From Candidatus Heimdallarchaeota archaeon (lineage in GTDB: Archaea; Asgardarchaeota; Heimdallarchaeia; Heimdallarchaeales; Heimdallarchaeaceae), in contig JAGLTB010000120.1 of assembly GCA_023270155.1 (NCBI GenBank), positions 1-56,319 on the forward strand: a stretch of 56,319 nucleotides of DNA. The letters are read 5' to 3'. The notes under the pieces are model-generated. The model made no database searches. It had not been told where the DNA came from and saw only the letters and a list, made by a program, of their open reading frames with translations. A program made the position numbers and the translations under genes. Below, piece after piece: positions 7,099 through 16,449 of the stretch. Positions within the stretch are counted from its first letter, which is position 1. Each line of letters begins with the position of its first letter.

Positions 7099-8916
7099 TT
7101 AAACTAGTTTAGCTGCGTGTTCTACATAATCCAGCGATTGATGTCTAAAATATAAATCATATAACTGCCAGTATTTTCCTTTTTGTTTCATAAGTTCTTG
7201 ATGTGTTCCTTCCTCTTGTATTTTAGCATCATCAATTAGGATAATTCTATCTGCGTTTTCTACAGTTGTTAATCTATGAGCAATAATTATAGCTGTTCTT
7301 CCTTTAAGTAAAACTTTGAGACCTTCTTGAATGAGAGATTCTGTATAAGCATCTATTGCACTTGTTGCCTCATCAAGAATAAGGATCTTTGGATCAGATA
7401 GGAGTGCTCTGGCAAAAGCTACCAGCTGTTTTTGTCCCTCGGATAATTTTGTACCCTTCTCTCCAACTTCAGTATCCAAACCTTGGGGAAGAGTACTGAT
7501 AAATTCAGAAGCGTAAACAGCTTCAGCTGCTTCAAGAATCTCTTCTCGTGTAGCATCTAATTTTCCATATCTAATGTTTTCTTCAATCGTTCCTGAGAAA
7601 AGGATATTGTCTTGTAAAACTATACCAATCTGATTTCTATAATCATCAAGTTTTAATTTTCGTATATCTTCTCCATCAATAGAGATTGTCCCTTCTTTCA
7701 CATCATAGAATCTTGTTAACAAGGATACTAGAGTTGTTTTACCTCCCCCAGTCTTTCCGACAATTGCACATGTTTCACCTGCGGGAATTGTAAGATCAAA
7801 ATCCTTGTACAAGGGTTCATTCGGGAGATAGAAAAACGTCATGTTATTGAAATCTATTCTTCCTTCAATTTTATCAACAGGTATAGGTGTTGAATCTTCT
7901 TTGACTTGTGGTTCACTATCCATTAAACTGAAAATTCTTTCAACTGCTGCTAATCCGGCTTCGAATTGATTGAAGAATTGTGTAATTTGCATAAGAGGGA
8001 AGAAGAAACGATTGAGCATTAATATGAAGAATATCAATGTAGCTATATCTATTCTAGCTGTAACCAGGGTCCAATACCCTCCATAATACAGTATGAGAAA
8101 AGTTCCAACTCCAAAGAGCATTTCCACAAATGGGAAGTAAATGCTAATTCCTATCGCCCTATTATATGCTGCTCTATAATTATTCATATTTATCTCTTTG
8201 AATCTAGTAAAACCTTCTTTCTCTTGACTGAAAGATTTAGTTACTTCAATTCCAGATATAGATTCAGCAACATTAGCATTTAATATTGCAATAGTTTTTC
8301 TCCATTTCTTTGAAGTGGAGCGTGCGATTAATCTTGCTCCCATTGCTACTGCAAAAAGAGGTGGGAGGACTGAAATTGCAATTAACGCGAGGATATAATC
8401 AGTTACTAGTAGAAGTACTAGTATGACTATCATAACTAAGATATTAATCATAAATGAAGTAGTTATTTGAACCATATTCCCAATAGTATCTGTATCAGAG
8501 GTTACTCTACTAACAAGTTTTCCACTCTTATTTTCATCATAAAAAGCCATATCTTGAAGAAGTAGGGTGTCATAACAATCCTTTCGAACTTCTCTCAACA
8601 TGTTACCCGATAATGTTGCCAACAAATACATACTTCGATATTGTCCTAACCAATTGATAGCATAAAAAAGAGCTACACAGGAAGCTAAGAGATAAATAAG
8701 ATAATCAATCCTACCAACTTCAATTAATTCAATAACGAATTTAATTAAGTAGGGAATTCCAACATTCGAACCTGTTGTTACAAGTAACCACAGAATCAGT
8801 TTTGTGAAAGTTGGGAGATCTTTTTGTCCCATATATGTAAATAATCTCTTAAACAAATAGAGATCCCCATATTTGCGATCATATTTCTCATCTGGAATAT
8901 CGTCTATAAAACCCAT
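7099..8916 (-). CDS. ABC exporter half-transporter A
   Basis: A type IV ABC exporter half: six membrane helices (residues 1-330) followed by a nucleotide-binding domain. The domain has Walker A GKTGGGKT, Walker B ILILDEATSAID with the catalytic Glu, and a switch His in IIAHRL. Its ABC signature is altered: LSEGQ instead of LSGGQ. Its partner, encoded one base upstream, has the opposite defect, so the pair forms one good and one degenerate ATP site, as in heterodimeric exporters such as TM287/288 or BmrCD. Substrate unknown; drugs, lipids or peptides are typical. The gene is second in a two-gene operon. Confidence 0.9.
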   Translation of the reverse strand: MGFIDDIPDEKYDRKYGDLYLFKRLFTYMGQKDLPTFTKLILWLLVTTGSNVGIPYLIKFVIELIEVGRIDYLIYLLASCVALFYAINWLGQYRSMYLLATLSGNMLREVRKDCYDTLLLQDMAFYDENKSGKLVSRVTSDTDTIGNMVQITTSFMINILVMIVILVLLLVTDYILALIAISVLPPLFAVAMGARLIARSTSKKWRKTIAILNANVAESISGIEVTKSFSQEKEGFTRFKEINMNNYRAAYNRAIGISIYFPFVEMLFGVGTFLILYYGGYWTLVTARIDIATLIFFILMLNRFFFPLMQITQFFNQFEAGLAAVERIFSLMDSEPQVKEDSTPIPVDKIEGRIDFNNMTFFYLPNEPLYKDFDLTIPAGETCAIVGKTGGGKTTLVSLLTRFYDVKEGTISIDGEDIRKLKLDDYRNQIGIVLQDNILFSGTIEENIRYGKLDATREEILEAAEAVYASEFISTLPQGLDTEVGEKGTKLSEGQKQLVAFARALLSDPKILILDEATSAIDAYTESLIQEGLKVLLKGRTAIIIAHRLTTVENADRIILIDDAKIQEEGTHQELMKQKGKYWQLYDLYFRHQSLDYVEHAAKLV

Positions 8917-8917
8917 T

Positions 8918-10762
8918 CTAATCCTCTTCTCCTTCTAATGGTTTTTCGAATCTATCCCTAATCTCAGTGAACCTTGCAAAAACCCTCCAATAATCAATTG
9001 AGGTTTTTAGCAATTCCTCGTGTTTTCCTTTGGCTATTATAGCACCTTGTTTCATTACAATTATAATATCAGAGTGCCTTATTGTACTCAATCTGTGAGT
9101 TATCACAAAACTTGTTCTGTTTTGCAATACTCTATTTATAGCAGTTTGAATATCATCTTCAGTTTCACTGTCTACACTGGAAGTAGCGTCATCAAATACC
9201 AGAACCTCAGGATCTGATAATATCATTCTAGCGATAGCTACTCTCTGTTTTTGTCCTCCAGAAAGAGTCATACCTCTCTCTCCAACAACTGTATCATATT
9301 GTTTGTCAAAATTCATGATAAAATCATGTGCTTGAGCCATCTTTGCAGCTTCTATGACTTGTTCATCTGTAGCTTCTGGATTGCCATAAGAGATATTTTG
9401 TTTGACAGATCCAGAGAAAAGTACTACATCTTGTTCAATGACTCCGATACTTTTTCTTATTCGTTCAAGTGTTAATTCTTTAGTATTTTCTCCATCTAAG
9501 AGAATTTGACCATTGTCAACATCATATAATCGTGTAAGTAATTTCATAACTGTAGTTTTTCCTGAACCAGCAGGTCCTACAATTGCCACTCGACTTCCAG
9601 CTGAAATACTAAAGGATACATTGTTAACAACTTTAGTTTTACCATCATAAGAGAAGTTTACATTCTTAAAATCAATATTACCCTTGATTTTATCAATATC
9701 TTTTGGATTGCTTGATATTGGAAGTACTGTTTGTTTTGTTAGAATGCTTATAATCCTCTTTGCTCCAGCTATTCCCATTTGAGTAAGTACTAGACTCCAT
9801 GATAGAACCCAGACAGGAAAGAAGAAATTTGAGACTAACATAACATAGGAGAATAATTGACCAATATTGAATATCCCTGCTTGAATTAATATTACCCCAT
9901 AAATTATTGAGAAACCAACGCTAATTCCAACAATGAGTGCAGGAAAGTATCTTGATCTTAACCTTCCCCTTTTAATAATTTGATCAGATAGAGTATCATT
10001 TTTCGATCTAAATAGAAATCTTTCATGTTCATCTCTTGCAAAAGTTTTTACAACACTTATTCCCAGTAGTTTTTCTTGAAGATAAGAAGATAAACTAGAA
10101 TAAGACTCTTGTATTTCCATTGAAATTGGCCCAACAGATTTGAAGAATCTTCTTGCTAGGAAGAAGATTGGCAGAGCAATTGTTACTGGAATAAGTAACA
10201 AAACTGGAATACCTTTCCAGAATGGGTCAATAAACAACATTCCTCCCATTGCAAATAGGATTTGTACGAATGCTAGATATAAAAGATGCATACAAGGGTT
10301 TACAAGATAATTGACCATTCTTGTATCGAATGTTGCTCTTGCCATAACATCCCCAGCTTTAACTGTATCATGGAAAGTCATACTTTTTGATAACATAGAC
10401 GCATAATATTCATCTCTGATATCTCGCTCAACTTTTTGAGAAGTTAATTCTATCACTATGCTATTTGCAAAACCAACTAATCCATTTAGAATTGTTAAAC
10501 CAAGAATAATAAAAGCAAATAATCTAACTTGACTCCAATTTGAAGCAATTATTTCATTTACTAAATTATTTCCCATTAGAATAGGATTTATCGTAGTAAT
10601 TGCGATTGATACTGTAGATAGTATAACGAATGCTACCAACATTCCTTTATAAGCAGTAATATGGCTCAGAATCCATCTCATATGGCTTCTTTTATCATAT
10701 TTTTCCATAACAGGATCAAAGAACTCTCCTGAGCTTACTCCAGAATCTGTACTGGTGACCAT
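8918..10762 (-). CDS. ABC exporter half-transporter B
   Basis: The first gene of the exporter operon and the partner of the 7099-8916 product. It has an N-terminal exporter membrane domain and a nucleotide-binding domain with Walker A GPAGSGKT, an intact signature LSGGQ and a switch His in VITHRL. Its Walker B reads VLVFDDATSSVD, with Asp where the catalytic Glu should be, so the ATP site built on this subunit should be non-hydrolytic. That site pairs with the altered LSEGQ signature of the other subunit, exactly the arrangement of asymmetric heterodimeric exporters. The start is ATG; a TATA box lies about 40 bases upstream. Confidence 0.9.
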   Translation of the reverse strand: MVTSTDSGVSSGEFFDPVMEKYDKRSHMRWILSHITAYKGMLVAFVILSTVSIAITTINPILMGNNLVNEIIASNWSQVRLFAFIILGLTILNGLVGFANSIVIELTSQKVERDIRDEYYASMLSKSMTFHDTVKAGDVMARATFDTRMVNYLVNPCMHLLYLAFVQILFAMGGMLFIDPFWKGIPVLLLIPVTIALPIFFLARRFFKSVGPISMEIQESYSSLSSYLQEKLLGISVVKTFARDEHERFLFRSKNDTLSDQIIKRGRLRSRYFPALIVGISVGFSIIYGVILIQAGIFNIGQLFSYVMLVSNFFFPVWVLSWSLVLTQMGIAGAKRIISILTKQTVLPISSNPKDIDKIKGNIDFKNVNFSYDGKTKVVNNVSFSISAGSRVAIVGPAGSGKTTVMKLLTRLYDVDNGQILLDGENTKELTLERIRKSIGVIEQDVVLFSGSVKQNISYGNPEATDEQVIEAAKMAQAHDFIMNFDKQYDTVVGERGMTLSGGQKQRVAIARMILSDPEVLVFDDATSSVDSETEDDIQTAINRVLQNRTSFVITHRLSTIRHSDIIIVMKQGAIIAKGKHEELLKTSIDYWRVFARFTEIRDRFEKPLEGEED

Positions 10763-10799
10763 CTTCTAATTCAATTCCTATCAAATATATTATCCTTAA

Positions 10800-10808
10800 T
10801 TATATAAA
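10800..10808 (-). promoter_or_regulatory. TATA box of the ABC exporter operon
   Basis: Read on the minus strand this is TTTATATAA, about 40 bases before the ATG at 10762. It predicts transcription from about 10779 and a short leader. The rest of 10763-10926 is AT-rich and shows nothing else I can name. Confidence 0.5.
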
Positions 10809-10926
10809 CCATAAAAGGTTTGAATCTGAATTTCTATTCGATTCTTCGATGTTATTTTATTAACTTTATCTTTCTGTAGATGCAATAGATTTGAATATTT
10901 AAAATAAATGTTTTGAACAGAGATAA

Positions 10927-11928
10927 CTATAAATCTAGCCAAATCTCAATAATTCCAGAAATCATTTGTGTGCCTGTTAAAGCAGGTCCAACAATCCTCA
11001 ATGGCGCTTCATTATCCGTTAAGAATATCGAATTTTTCTTCGCAGCTAAAATGTAACTGTTATTCCTTGCAATATCAATGCTATTTAGAATAATTTGCTC
11101 TTCAGAATTTTTCAGTATAATATCATACCCTAGAGAAGCTAGTGTATCATTGAAAGTATAATGTGTGCTGCCTTCAAGTTCGCCATCTATAAGTGAGATT
11201 ATTGTCCAGAGTGGGATTCCTTGGTAAGTGTTATTTCTAAGATCTTCTTGTAAAACAAAGAATACGCTGTGATTTTCTTCTCCAGAAAATAATGCTGCTT
11301 CAAAAGAAGAGCGATCAATGCTATCATTGGATATTCCATACAGGTATACAGACCACATGTTTGTAGCTGATTTAATTTTCATTGTTTCGACTTTCTTTGC
11401 CCAGAGATTTCCATCTGTTAAATATCCTTCTTCAGAGATGAATGCAAATCTTACTGGTCCATCGTCGCTTGGTATTTTTGAACCATCTTCTTCATATGCA
11501 AGTATAATTTGAAATTCGTTTAATCCTAGATTTTCTCCTGTTAGATTATCATAAGCAATAACATTTCCACTTAACATCTGTGAAGTGTAAGTTACTTTCC
11601 ACCCATCACTTGCTTCTACTTCTAAGTCTTCACTTGAGGAAATTCCTCCTACTTCGTCTAAGAGTAGATCCAAGGATACTCCCTTATACAAAAAAGGACC
11701 CACAATAGTCCCAGTAGCTTTCTTATATCCCCCATATCCCGCAACAGATTCAAGTTCCATTAAATCAGCCATAGTATAGTTTTTTTCCATTGTTGAACTC
11801 TGAATAGTAAATAAAATGTCAGTATCTTGTTTATTATGAAAAACACCTAGATATACACCAATAGTAGTCCCAACGAAAATTACAACAATGATTGAACCGA
11901 TTAATACAACTCTCTGTCTGTTTATCAT
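10927..11928 (-). CDS. Membrane-anchored SUOX-like (molybdopterin-fold) protein
   Basis: An N-terminal signal anchor (residues 8-30) is followed by two tandem domains that resemble the sulfite-oxidase-type molybdopterin-binding fold. The first (about 60-190) has YKGVSLDLLLDEVGG, ASDGWKVTYTS and DGPVRFAF. The second (about 215-333) has YQGIPLWTII and ends with APLRIVGPALTGTQM. The protein has no cysteine at all, so the molybdenum-ligating Cys of true sulfite oxidases is missing. It is more likely an extracellular binding or structural relative than an enzyme. It is divergent from the sugar importer operon; a link is possible but not shown. The family assignment is by motif only. Confidence 0.55.
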   Translation of the reverse strand: MINRQRVVLIGSIIVVIFVGTTIGVYLGVFHNKQDTDILFTIQSSTMEKNYTMADLMELESVAGYGGYKKATGTIVGPFLYKGVSLDLLLDEVGGISSSEDLEVEASDGWKVTYTSQMLSGNVIAYDNLTGENLGLNEFQIILAYEEDGSKIPSDDGPVRFAFISEEGYLTDGNLWAKKVETMKIKSATNMWSVYLYGISNDSIDRSSFEAALFSGEENHSVFFVLQEDLRNNTYQGIPLWTIISLIDGELEGSTHYTFNDTLASLGYDIILKNSEEQIILNSIDIARNNSYILAAKKNSIFLTDNEAPLRIVGPALTGTQMISGIIEIWLDL

Positions 11929-12035
11929 TATTCCGTCATCTATTATGTTTAATTTAAGTATTTTTAATGAACAACTAGGTCTAAGCTTTCAATCCAAAAT
12001 ACATAAGAAGAGGATTTTCTTATAAGGTTCAACTA

Positions 12036-13280
12036 ATGGTTTCTAGGTATCTAAGAATAACTCTTATCAGCTTATTAATTATTGGAATAGTTGTTCCCAT
12101 TTTCTATTTTAGTTTTTATAATAGAACTGATGATTCAGTTATAGAGATTTGGTATTCTTATGAAGGCATAGATGTTATAAGAGAAAGAATCTTAGAATAC
12201 GAAGATCTTAATCCAGAAGTGGACATAATTCTCCAAGAACAACCTTCTTCTAGTTGGCTTGATAAATTTATCAGCGTAGCACAAACAGGTGAATCTCCAG
12301 ATATTTTTTTAGCAAAAGGTTCATGGTTTGGTGAGCTAGCAGGTCTGGAATATATTCAACCATTAACACCGTTCCTCTCACCACAAAAAGAAGCTGAATT
12401 CCTCCCTTCTGCAATTGATGGATTAAGTTTTGAGAACGAGCTCTGGGGTTTACCTCTCTGGCTTGATTCTATTCTGTTATTCTATAACAAAAATCTATTT
12501 GACCAAGCAGGTCTATCTTATCCAAACTCGAGCTGGACAGATAGTGATCTCGTAAATGCTGCAGTTCAATTGACCGATAGATCAGAGAATCAAGTTTATG
12601 GTTTAGTTTGGGCTTCTATATCTCCATATATGTGGCCATCATTTCAGTATGGATTTGATCACGGACCTCTTTATCAAGATGATCAAATTATTGTAAATGA
12701 TACAGCTTCTGTTGATGCAATGGAATTCATTTATGATCTGAAATATTTTCATAGATGTGTTCATTATGATGATAGTAGCAATTCTGCTACTCAGGCTTTT
12801 ATTGCAGATAAAGGAGCTATGCTAATTTATGGAGGGTGGTTTACACCTACTCTAGACGCATTAGAAATAAATTATGGGATGCAGGTACTTCCACTTATAT
12901 CTTCTACAAACAAAAGAATAACTCCAATGGTTGAAGTTAAAGGCTGGGGAATTTCAAAAGATGCTAAGAATTCTAGTTTATGCTATGATATCATCTCATT
13001 TCTTACAGATAAGAAAACCCAAGAAGATTTAGTTCAATCAGAGTATAAAGTCCCTACACTTTTGGAATTGATAAATTCCCCCACAATAACAGATAATCTT
13101 GTTATAAATTCTCAAATTGAACAAATCAAATATAGTCAATATTATCCTTTAGATCCAATATACAACGCTTATTCAGATTATATGAGAGCAGCTTTACAAT
13201 TTATTTTAGTTGACCATCAAGATATTCAAACAACCTTGGATGAAGCACAAGCTGGAATAATTGCTAATAGCGGAAGTTGA
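12036..13280 (+). CDS. Sugar ABC transporter substrate-binding protein
   Basis: A family 1 extracellular solute-binding protein of the maltose/trehalose type, 414 residues. The N-terminus is a basic stretch plus one hydrophobic helix (residues 6-27) that serves as a signal or an uncleaved anchor; no lipobox cysteine is present. Typical elements follow: IEIWYSYEGIDVIRERILEY, a substrate-cleft segment LWGLPLWLDSILLFYNKNLF and GAMLIYGGW. It is the first gene of the import operon, followed by the fused permease and the ATPase. The ligand is probably an oligosaccharide or disaccharide, but sequence alone does not settle this. Confidence 0.9.
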   Translation: MVSRYLRITLISLLIIGIVVPIFYFSFYNRTDDSVIEIWYSYEGIDVIRERILEYEDLNPEVDIILQEQPSSSWLDKFISVAQTGESPDIFLAKGSWFGELAGLEYIQPLTPFLSPQKEAEFLPSAIDGLSFENELWGLPLWLDSILLFYNKNLFDQAGLSYPNSSWTDSDLVNAAVQLTDRSENQVYGLVWASISPYMWPSFQYGFDHGPLYQDDQIIVNDTASVDAMEFIYDLKYFHRCVHYDDSSNSATQAFIADKGAMLIYGGWFTPTLDALEINYGMQVLPLISSTNKRITPMVEVKGWGISKDAKNSSLCYDIISFLTDKKTQEDLVQSEYKVPTLLELINSPTITDNLVINSQIEQIKYSQYYPLDPIYNAYSDYMRAALQFILVDHQDIQTTLDEAQAGIIANSGS

Positions 13281-13284
13281 TTAT

Positions 13285-16200
13285 ATGAGAAAAGTGAAAA
13301 GAAAAACAGCTCTTTATTGTTTAGCAATACTATTCATATTTTTCTCATTAAGTTTTTTTCAAGGTATTAATGATAGTTTAAGTCTTGTCTCTGCTCAGAG
13401 TGAAGAAGCAGAAGTAATAGAGATACACGATCGTTCCATAATTCTTAATTGGACAATCCCCTCAATTCAAAATTTCAATAGTTTCAGGATATCTTTACTA
13501 AGCAATCAATCCGAAGAAGAAAGCACTTGGACTATGATTTTATTAAACAATACTATTGAAGTTTCAACAAATAGTTTTTCTCTAGTTAATTACAGTACAA
13601 GTGATGCATTAAATTCAGCTCAAAAAATCCATACCTCTAATTTTACATCATATGTTATTGAAAATACAGCGGAGACTGTTCAAACTGAAATTAATGGATT
13701 AGAACCTTCAACCAATTATACTGTTAATCTCTATCTATCTAATTCTTCACTGTTTGTGGATAATGAAAGCCAAGTACTATTTTTATTGAATGAAGAATTT
13801 TATTGGAACTCAACGATTATTGAAACAAAAATAAGCAGTGAGGATACATTTGAATATTCAAGAAGAGCAACTGTGCTATCCCTTCTTTTTATCGTTGTTA
13901 TATTCATTGTTATCTTCTATATCTTCGCAAGGAAGGATGTTCCATTTAATCGAATAGCGTATTTATTTATATTTCCTGCATTATTTGCATTAGTTCTTCT
14001 TGAAATCTATCCTATAATCTACGGAGTAATTTTATCATTCACGTCGTATAATTTAACAAGAGGAGAAATTCCCAAATTCAATTGGCTTCAAAATTATGCT
14101 AATGTTGCAGAAAATCCTCAATTACCAATAGCATTCACCACCACTCTAGTCTGGACATCTTTGATCATTATTGCTAAGATTCTTTTAGGTTTCCTTATAG
14201 CATATTTAATTCATTTTAAAGTAAAAAGAAAGAAGCTATGGTATCTATTTCTTTATCTTCCGTGGGCTATACCTTCCTATATTAAAATACTCTCTTGGCG
14301 TACATTCATCCAAGGCAATGCAGGGGATTCATTTTTTAACATGCTTTTTGGAACGAACGTCAATCTTGTTTCTCAGCCCTATATTGCTTTGATTATTGCA
14401 TGCTTTGTTGAAGTGTGGGATTCTATTCCATTAATAGCAACTCTCTTTTTAGGAGGGATGAGTTCTATCCCAAGGGAATTGAATGATTTAGCTGAGATTG
14501 ATCAAATTGGAGAGGGAACAAGAATAAGGAAAATAATCGTTCCTCTGATTAAACCTATAATCATACCTGCAATTATTCTAGAGATTATCAAAACATTTGG
14601 TAGTTTTAATGTAGCATTCTTTCTTACGAAAGGTTATCCTATTCTATCTTATGGAACAAGTGAAGCAGGAGTTATTGGAGCTACAGATTTGTTCAGTACA
14701 TTCACTTTTTACATGTTTTATCATAAAAGAGAGGTAGGAATAGCAGCAGCTTATTCAACAATTATGAGTTTATTGACTCTATTCTTCGTTCTCATTTGGA
14801 TCAAGATGTCAAGAGGGACACAGAGTACGTACCAACCAACTACAAGGAAACCTCCTTCAAGAACTAAGAAATTTCTTCCTGTTTTAGTAGGACTACAAGC
14901 CCTAGGATACATCATTGCAGGTATCTTTGGTTTCAGGTATTTTGGAATTCATTACAATATTCATTTAAATTATATCATTGGTTCTTTGTATTTTCTGATA
15001 TCAATACTATTATTTTTCCACAGTGAAAAAATCTATAGTTGGCTTAAACTTCTAATCATAATAGATTTAGTGATTTCAGTCTCCCAATTTTTTGCACTGC
15101 AAATGTGGTTCGCTTTTAACTGGAATATCTTCATAGTTATTTTTGAATTATTCATTCTATCAGGTATAAAAAAGAATCCTGCTGGACAAACAGAGAATAG
15201 CTTTCTGCGAGTAATGAAGAAAAAAATACAATCTTTTAAGTTTAAGATTTCAGATTCTCTTAAACTGATTGACAGACATCTAGTAGATTTACAATCACTG
15301 CATGGTGTCTTCTCACTTCAAACTCTTACTTTACTTCTATTTAATATAATTCTGAAAAACAAGAACTGGATTATGTGGACTGTCTTTGCAATCTCTTTTG
15401 CTTGTCTAGTTATCTCATTCTTTTCTAAAATTATCTTGAAAACATCTGTTATTATACAGATTCCTCTTCTTTTGGGATTGGTTTTTAGTGCATCTCCAAT
15501 TGGGTGGACGATTGGATTAGTCATATTTTCTATAGCCTTCATTATTAACTATGCAAAAGTAGGAGCTACCCAGAACGCTTTATTGACAAAGAATACATTT
15601 GTTAATAGAATTTTGAGATTAGTATCTATTCCAAATAACAGCTCTTTATTGTTATTGCTTATTATAATAATATCATTTATCCCTATCTGGAATATTGTTT
15701 GGATAGCATTTGCACCAGGTAATCAAATCGTTCCCACCTCTTTCATACCTACGAATCCGACTCTGGATAATTTTCGTTTCCTATTTACACAAGAGGAGAT
15801 TCACCTAAATTTTGGAAATTCATTGTTGATTGCTTTAGGATCTGCAGGTATTTGTGTCCTTATCACTACATTAGCAGGATATTCATTTTCAAGATTTAAC
15901 TTTACAGCTAAAAAAGAATTGATGGTTGGAGTTTTCGTTTTGAAGATATTTACAGGGATTTTGACTCTGATACCTTTCTATCTCATTATGTTTAATCTAG
16001 GTTTAATAGATACATATATTGGAGTGATTCTTGCTTATAGTACGCACACAATTCCAATAGCATTATGGATTATTAAAGGTTATATTGATTCTATTCCAAG
16101 AGAATTGGATGAAGCATCTCAAATAATGGGAAATCCTACACTGAGAACAATTCGAAAAATAATTCTTCCTCTATCTGGACCAGCAATAGCAATTACATTC

Positions 16201-16449
16201 TTACTTAATTTCCTTGCTGCTTGGAATGGTTTCCTGCTTGCTTTTGTTTTGCTTCAATCTTCATCAAAATACACATTACCTATTAAATTATTCACATTTA
16301 TTGGTTCTATTGAAGCTAGTACACCTGAATGGGGATTATTTGCTGCTGCTTCTATATTGGTCATAATACCACTTCTGATTATATTTGTCTTCTTAAGAAA
16401 TTACTTACTCAAAGGATTTGATAGCACGAAAGAAATAGGGGAGATTTAA
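13285..16449 (+). CDS. Fused MalF-MalG-type sugar permease with FnIII-like domain
   Basis: Both membrane subunits of a sugar ABC importer in one polypeptide of 1054 residues. The order is a signal peptide (1-30), an extracellular domain (35-185) that looks like fibronectin type III (INGLEPSTNYTVNLYL), a membrane helix, and a MalF-like permease (about 215-510) with the coupling motif DLAEIDQIGEGTRIRKIIVP. Next come about 250 residues with extra hydrophobic helices, then a MalG-like permease (about 775-1054) with the motif DEASQIMGNPTLRTIRKIILP. Two coupling motifs mean one chain can dock both ATPase subunits. I chose the ATG at 13285 because it gives a clean signal peptide; a TTG at 13261 would overlap the binding-protein gene. 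The ATPase gene begins on the next base after its stop. Confidence 0.88.
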   Translation: MRKVKRKTALYCLAILFIFFSLSFFQGINDSLSLVSAQSEEAEVIEIHDRSIILNWTIPSIQNFNSFRISLLSNQSEEESTWTMILLNNTIEVSTNSFSLVNYSTSDALNSAQKIHTSNFTSYVIENTAETVQTEINGLEPSTNYTVNLYLSNSSLFVDNESQVLFLLNEEFYWNSTIIETKISSEDTFEYSRRATVLSLLFIVVIFIVIFYIFARKDVPFNRIAYLFIFPALFALVLLEIYPIIYGVILSFTSYNLTRGEIPKFNWLQNYANVAENPQLPIAFTTTLVWTSLIIIAKILLGFLIAYLIHFKVKRKKLWYLFLYLPWAIPSYIKILSWRTFIQGNAGDSFFNMLFGTNVNLVSQPYIALIIACFVEVWDSIPLIATLFLGGMSSIPRELNDLAEIDQIGEGTRIRKIIVPLIKPIIIPAIILEIIKTFGSFNVAFFLTKGYPILSYGTSEAGVIGATDLFSTFTFYMFYHKREVGIAAAYSTIMSLLTLFFVLIWIKMSRGTQSTYQPTTRKPPSRTKKFLPVLVGLQALGYIIAGIFGFRYFGIHYNIHLNYIIGSLYFLISILLFFHSEKIYSWLKLLIIIDLVISVSQFFALQMWFAFNWNIFIVIFELFILSGIKKNPAGQTENSFLRVMKKKIQSFKFKISDSLKLIDRHLVDLQSLHGVFSLQTLTLLLFNIILKNKNWIMWTVFAISFACLVISFFSKIILKTSVIIQIPLLLGLVFSASPIGWTIGLVIFSIAFIINYAKVGATQNALLTKNTFVNRILRLVSIPNNSSLLLLLIIIISFIPIWNIVWIAFAPGNQIVPTSFIPTNPTLDNFRFLFTQEEIHLNFGNSLLIALGSAGICVLITTLAGYSFSRFNFTAKKELMVGVFVLKIFTGILTLIPFYLIMFNLGLIDTYIGVILAYSTHTIPIALWIIKGYIDSIPRELDEASQIMGNPTLRTIRKIILPLSGPAIAITFLLNFLAAWNGFLLAFVLLQSSSKYTLPIKLFTFIGSIEASTPEWGLFAAASILVIIPLLIIFVFLRNYLLKGFDSTKEIGEI

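Noticed and set aside
12013-12025. TTTTCTTATAAG as the promoter of the sugar-binding protein gene
   Set aside because: It ends 11 bases before the ATG, so the transcription start would fall inside the coding sequence and remove the signal segment; another promoter further upstream is more likely.
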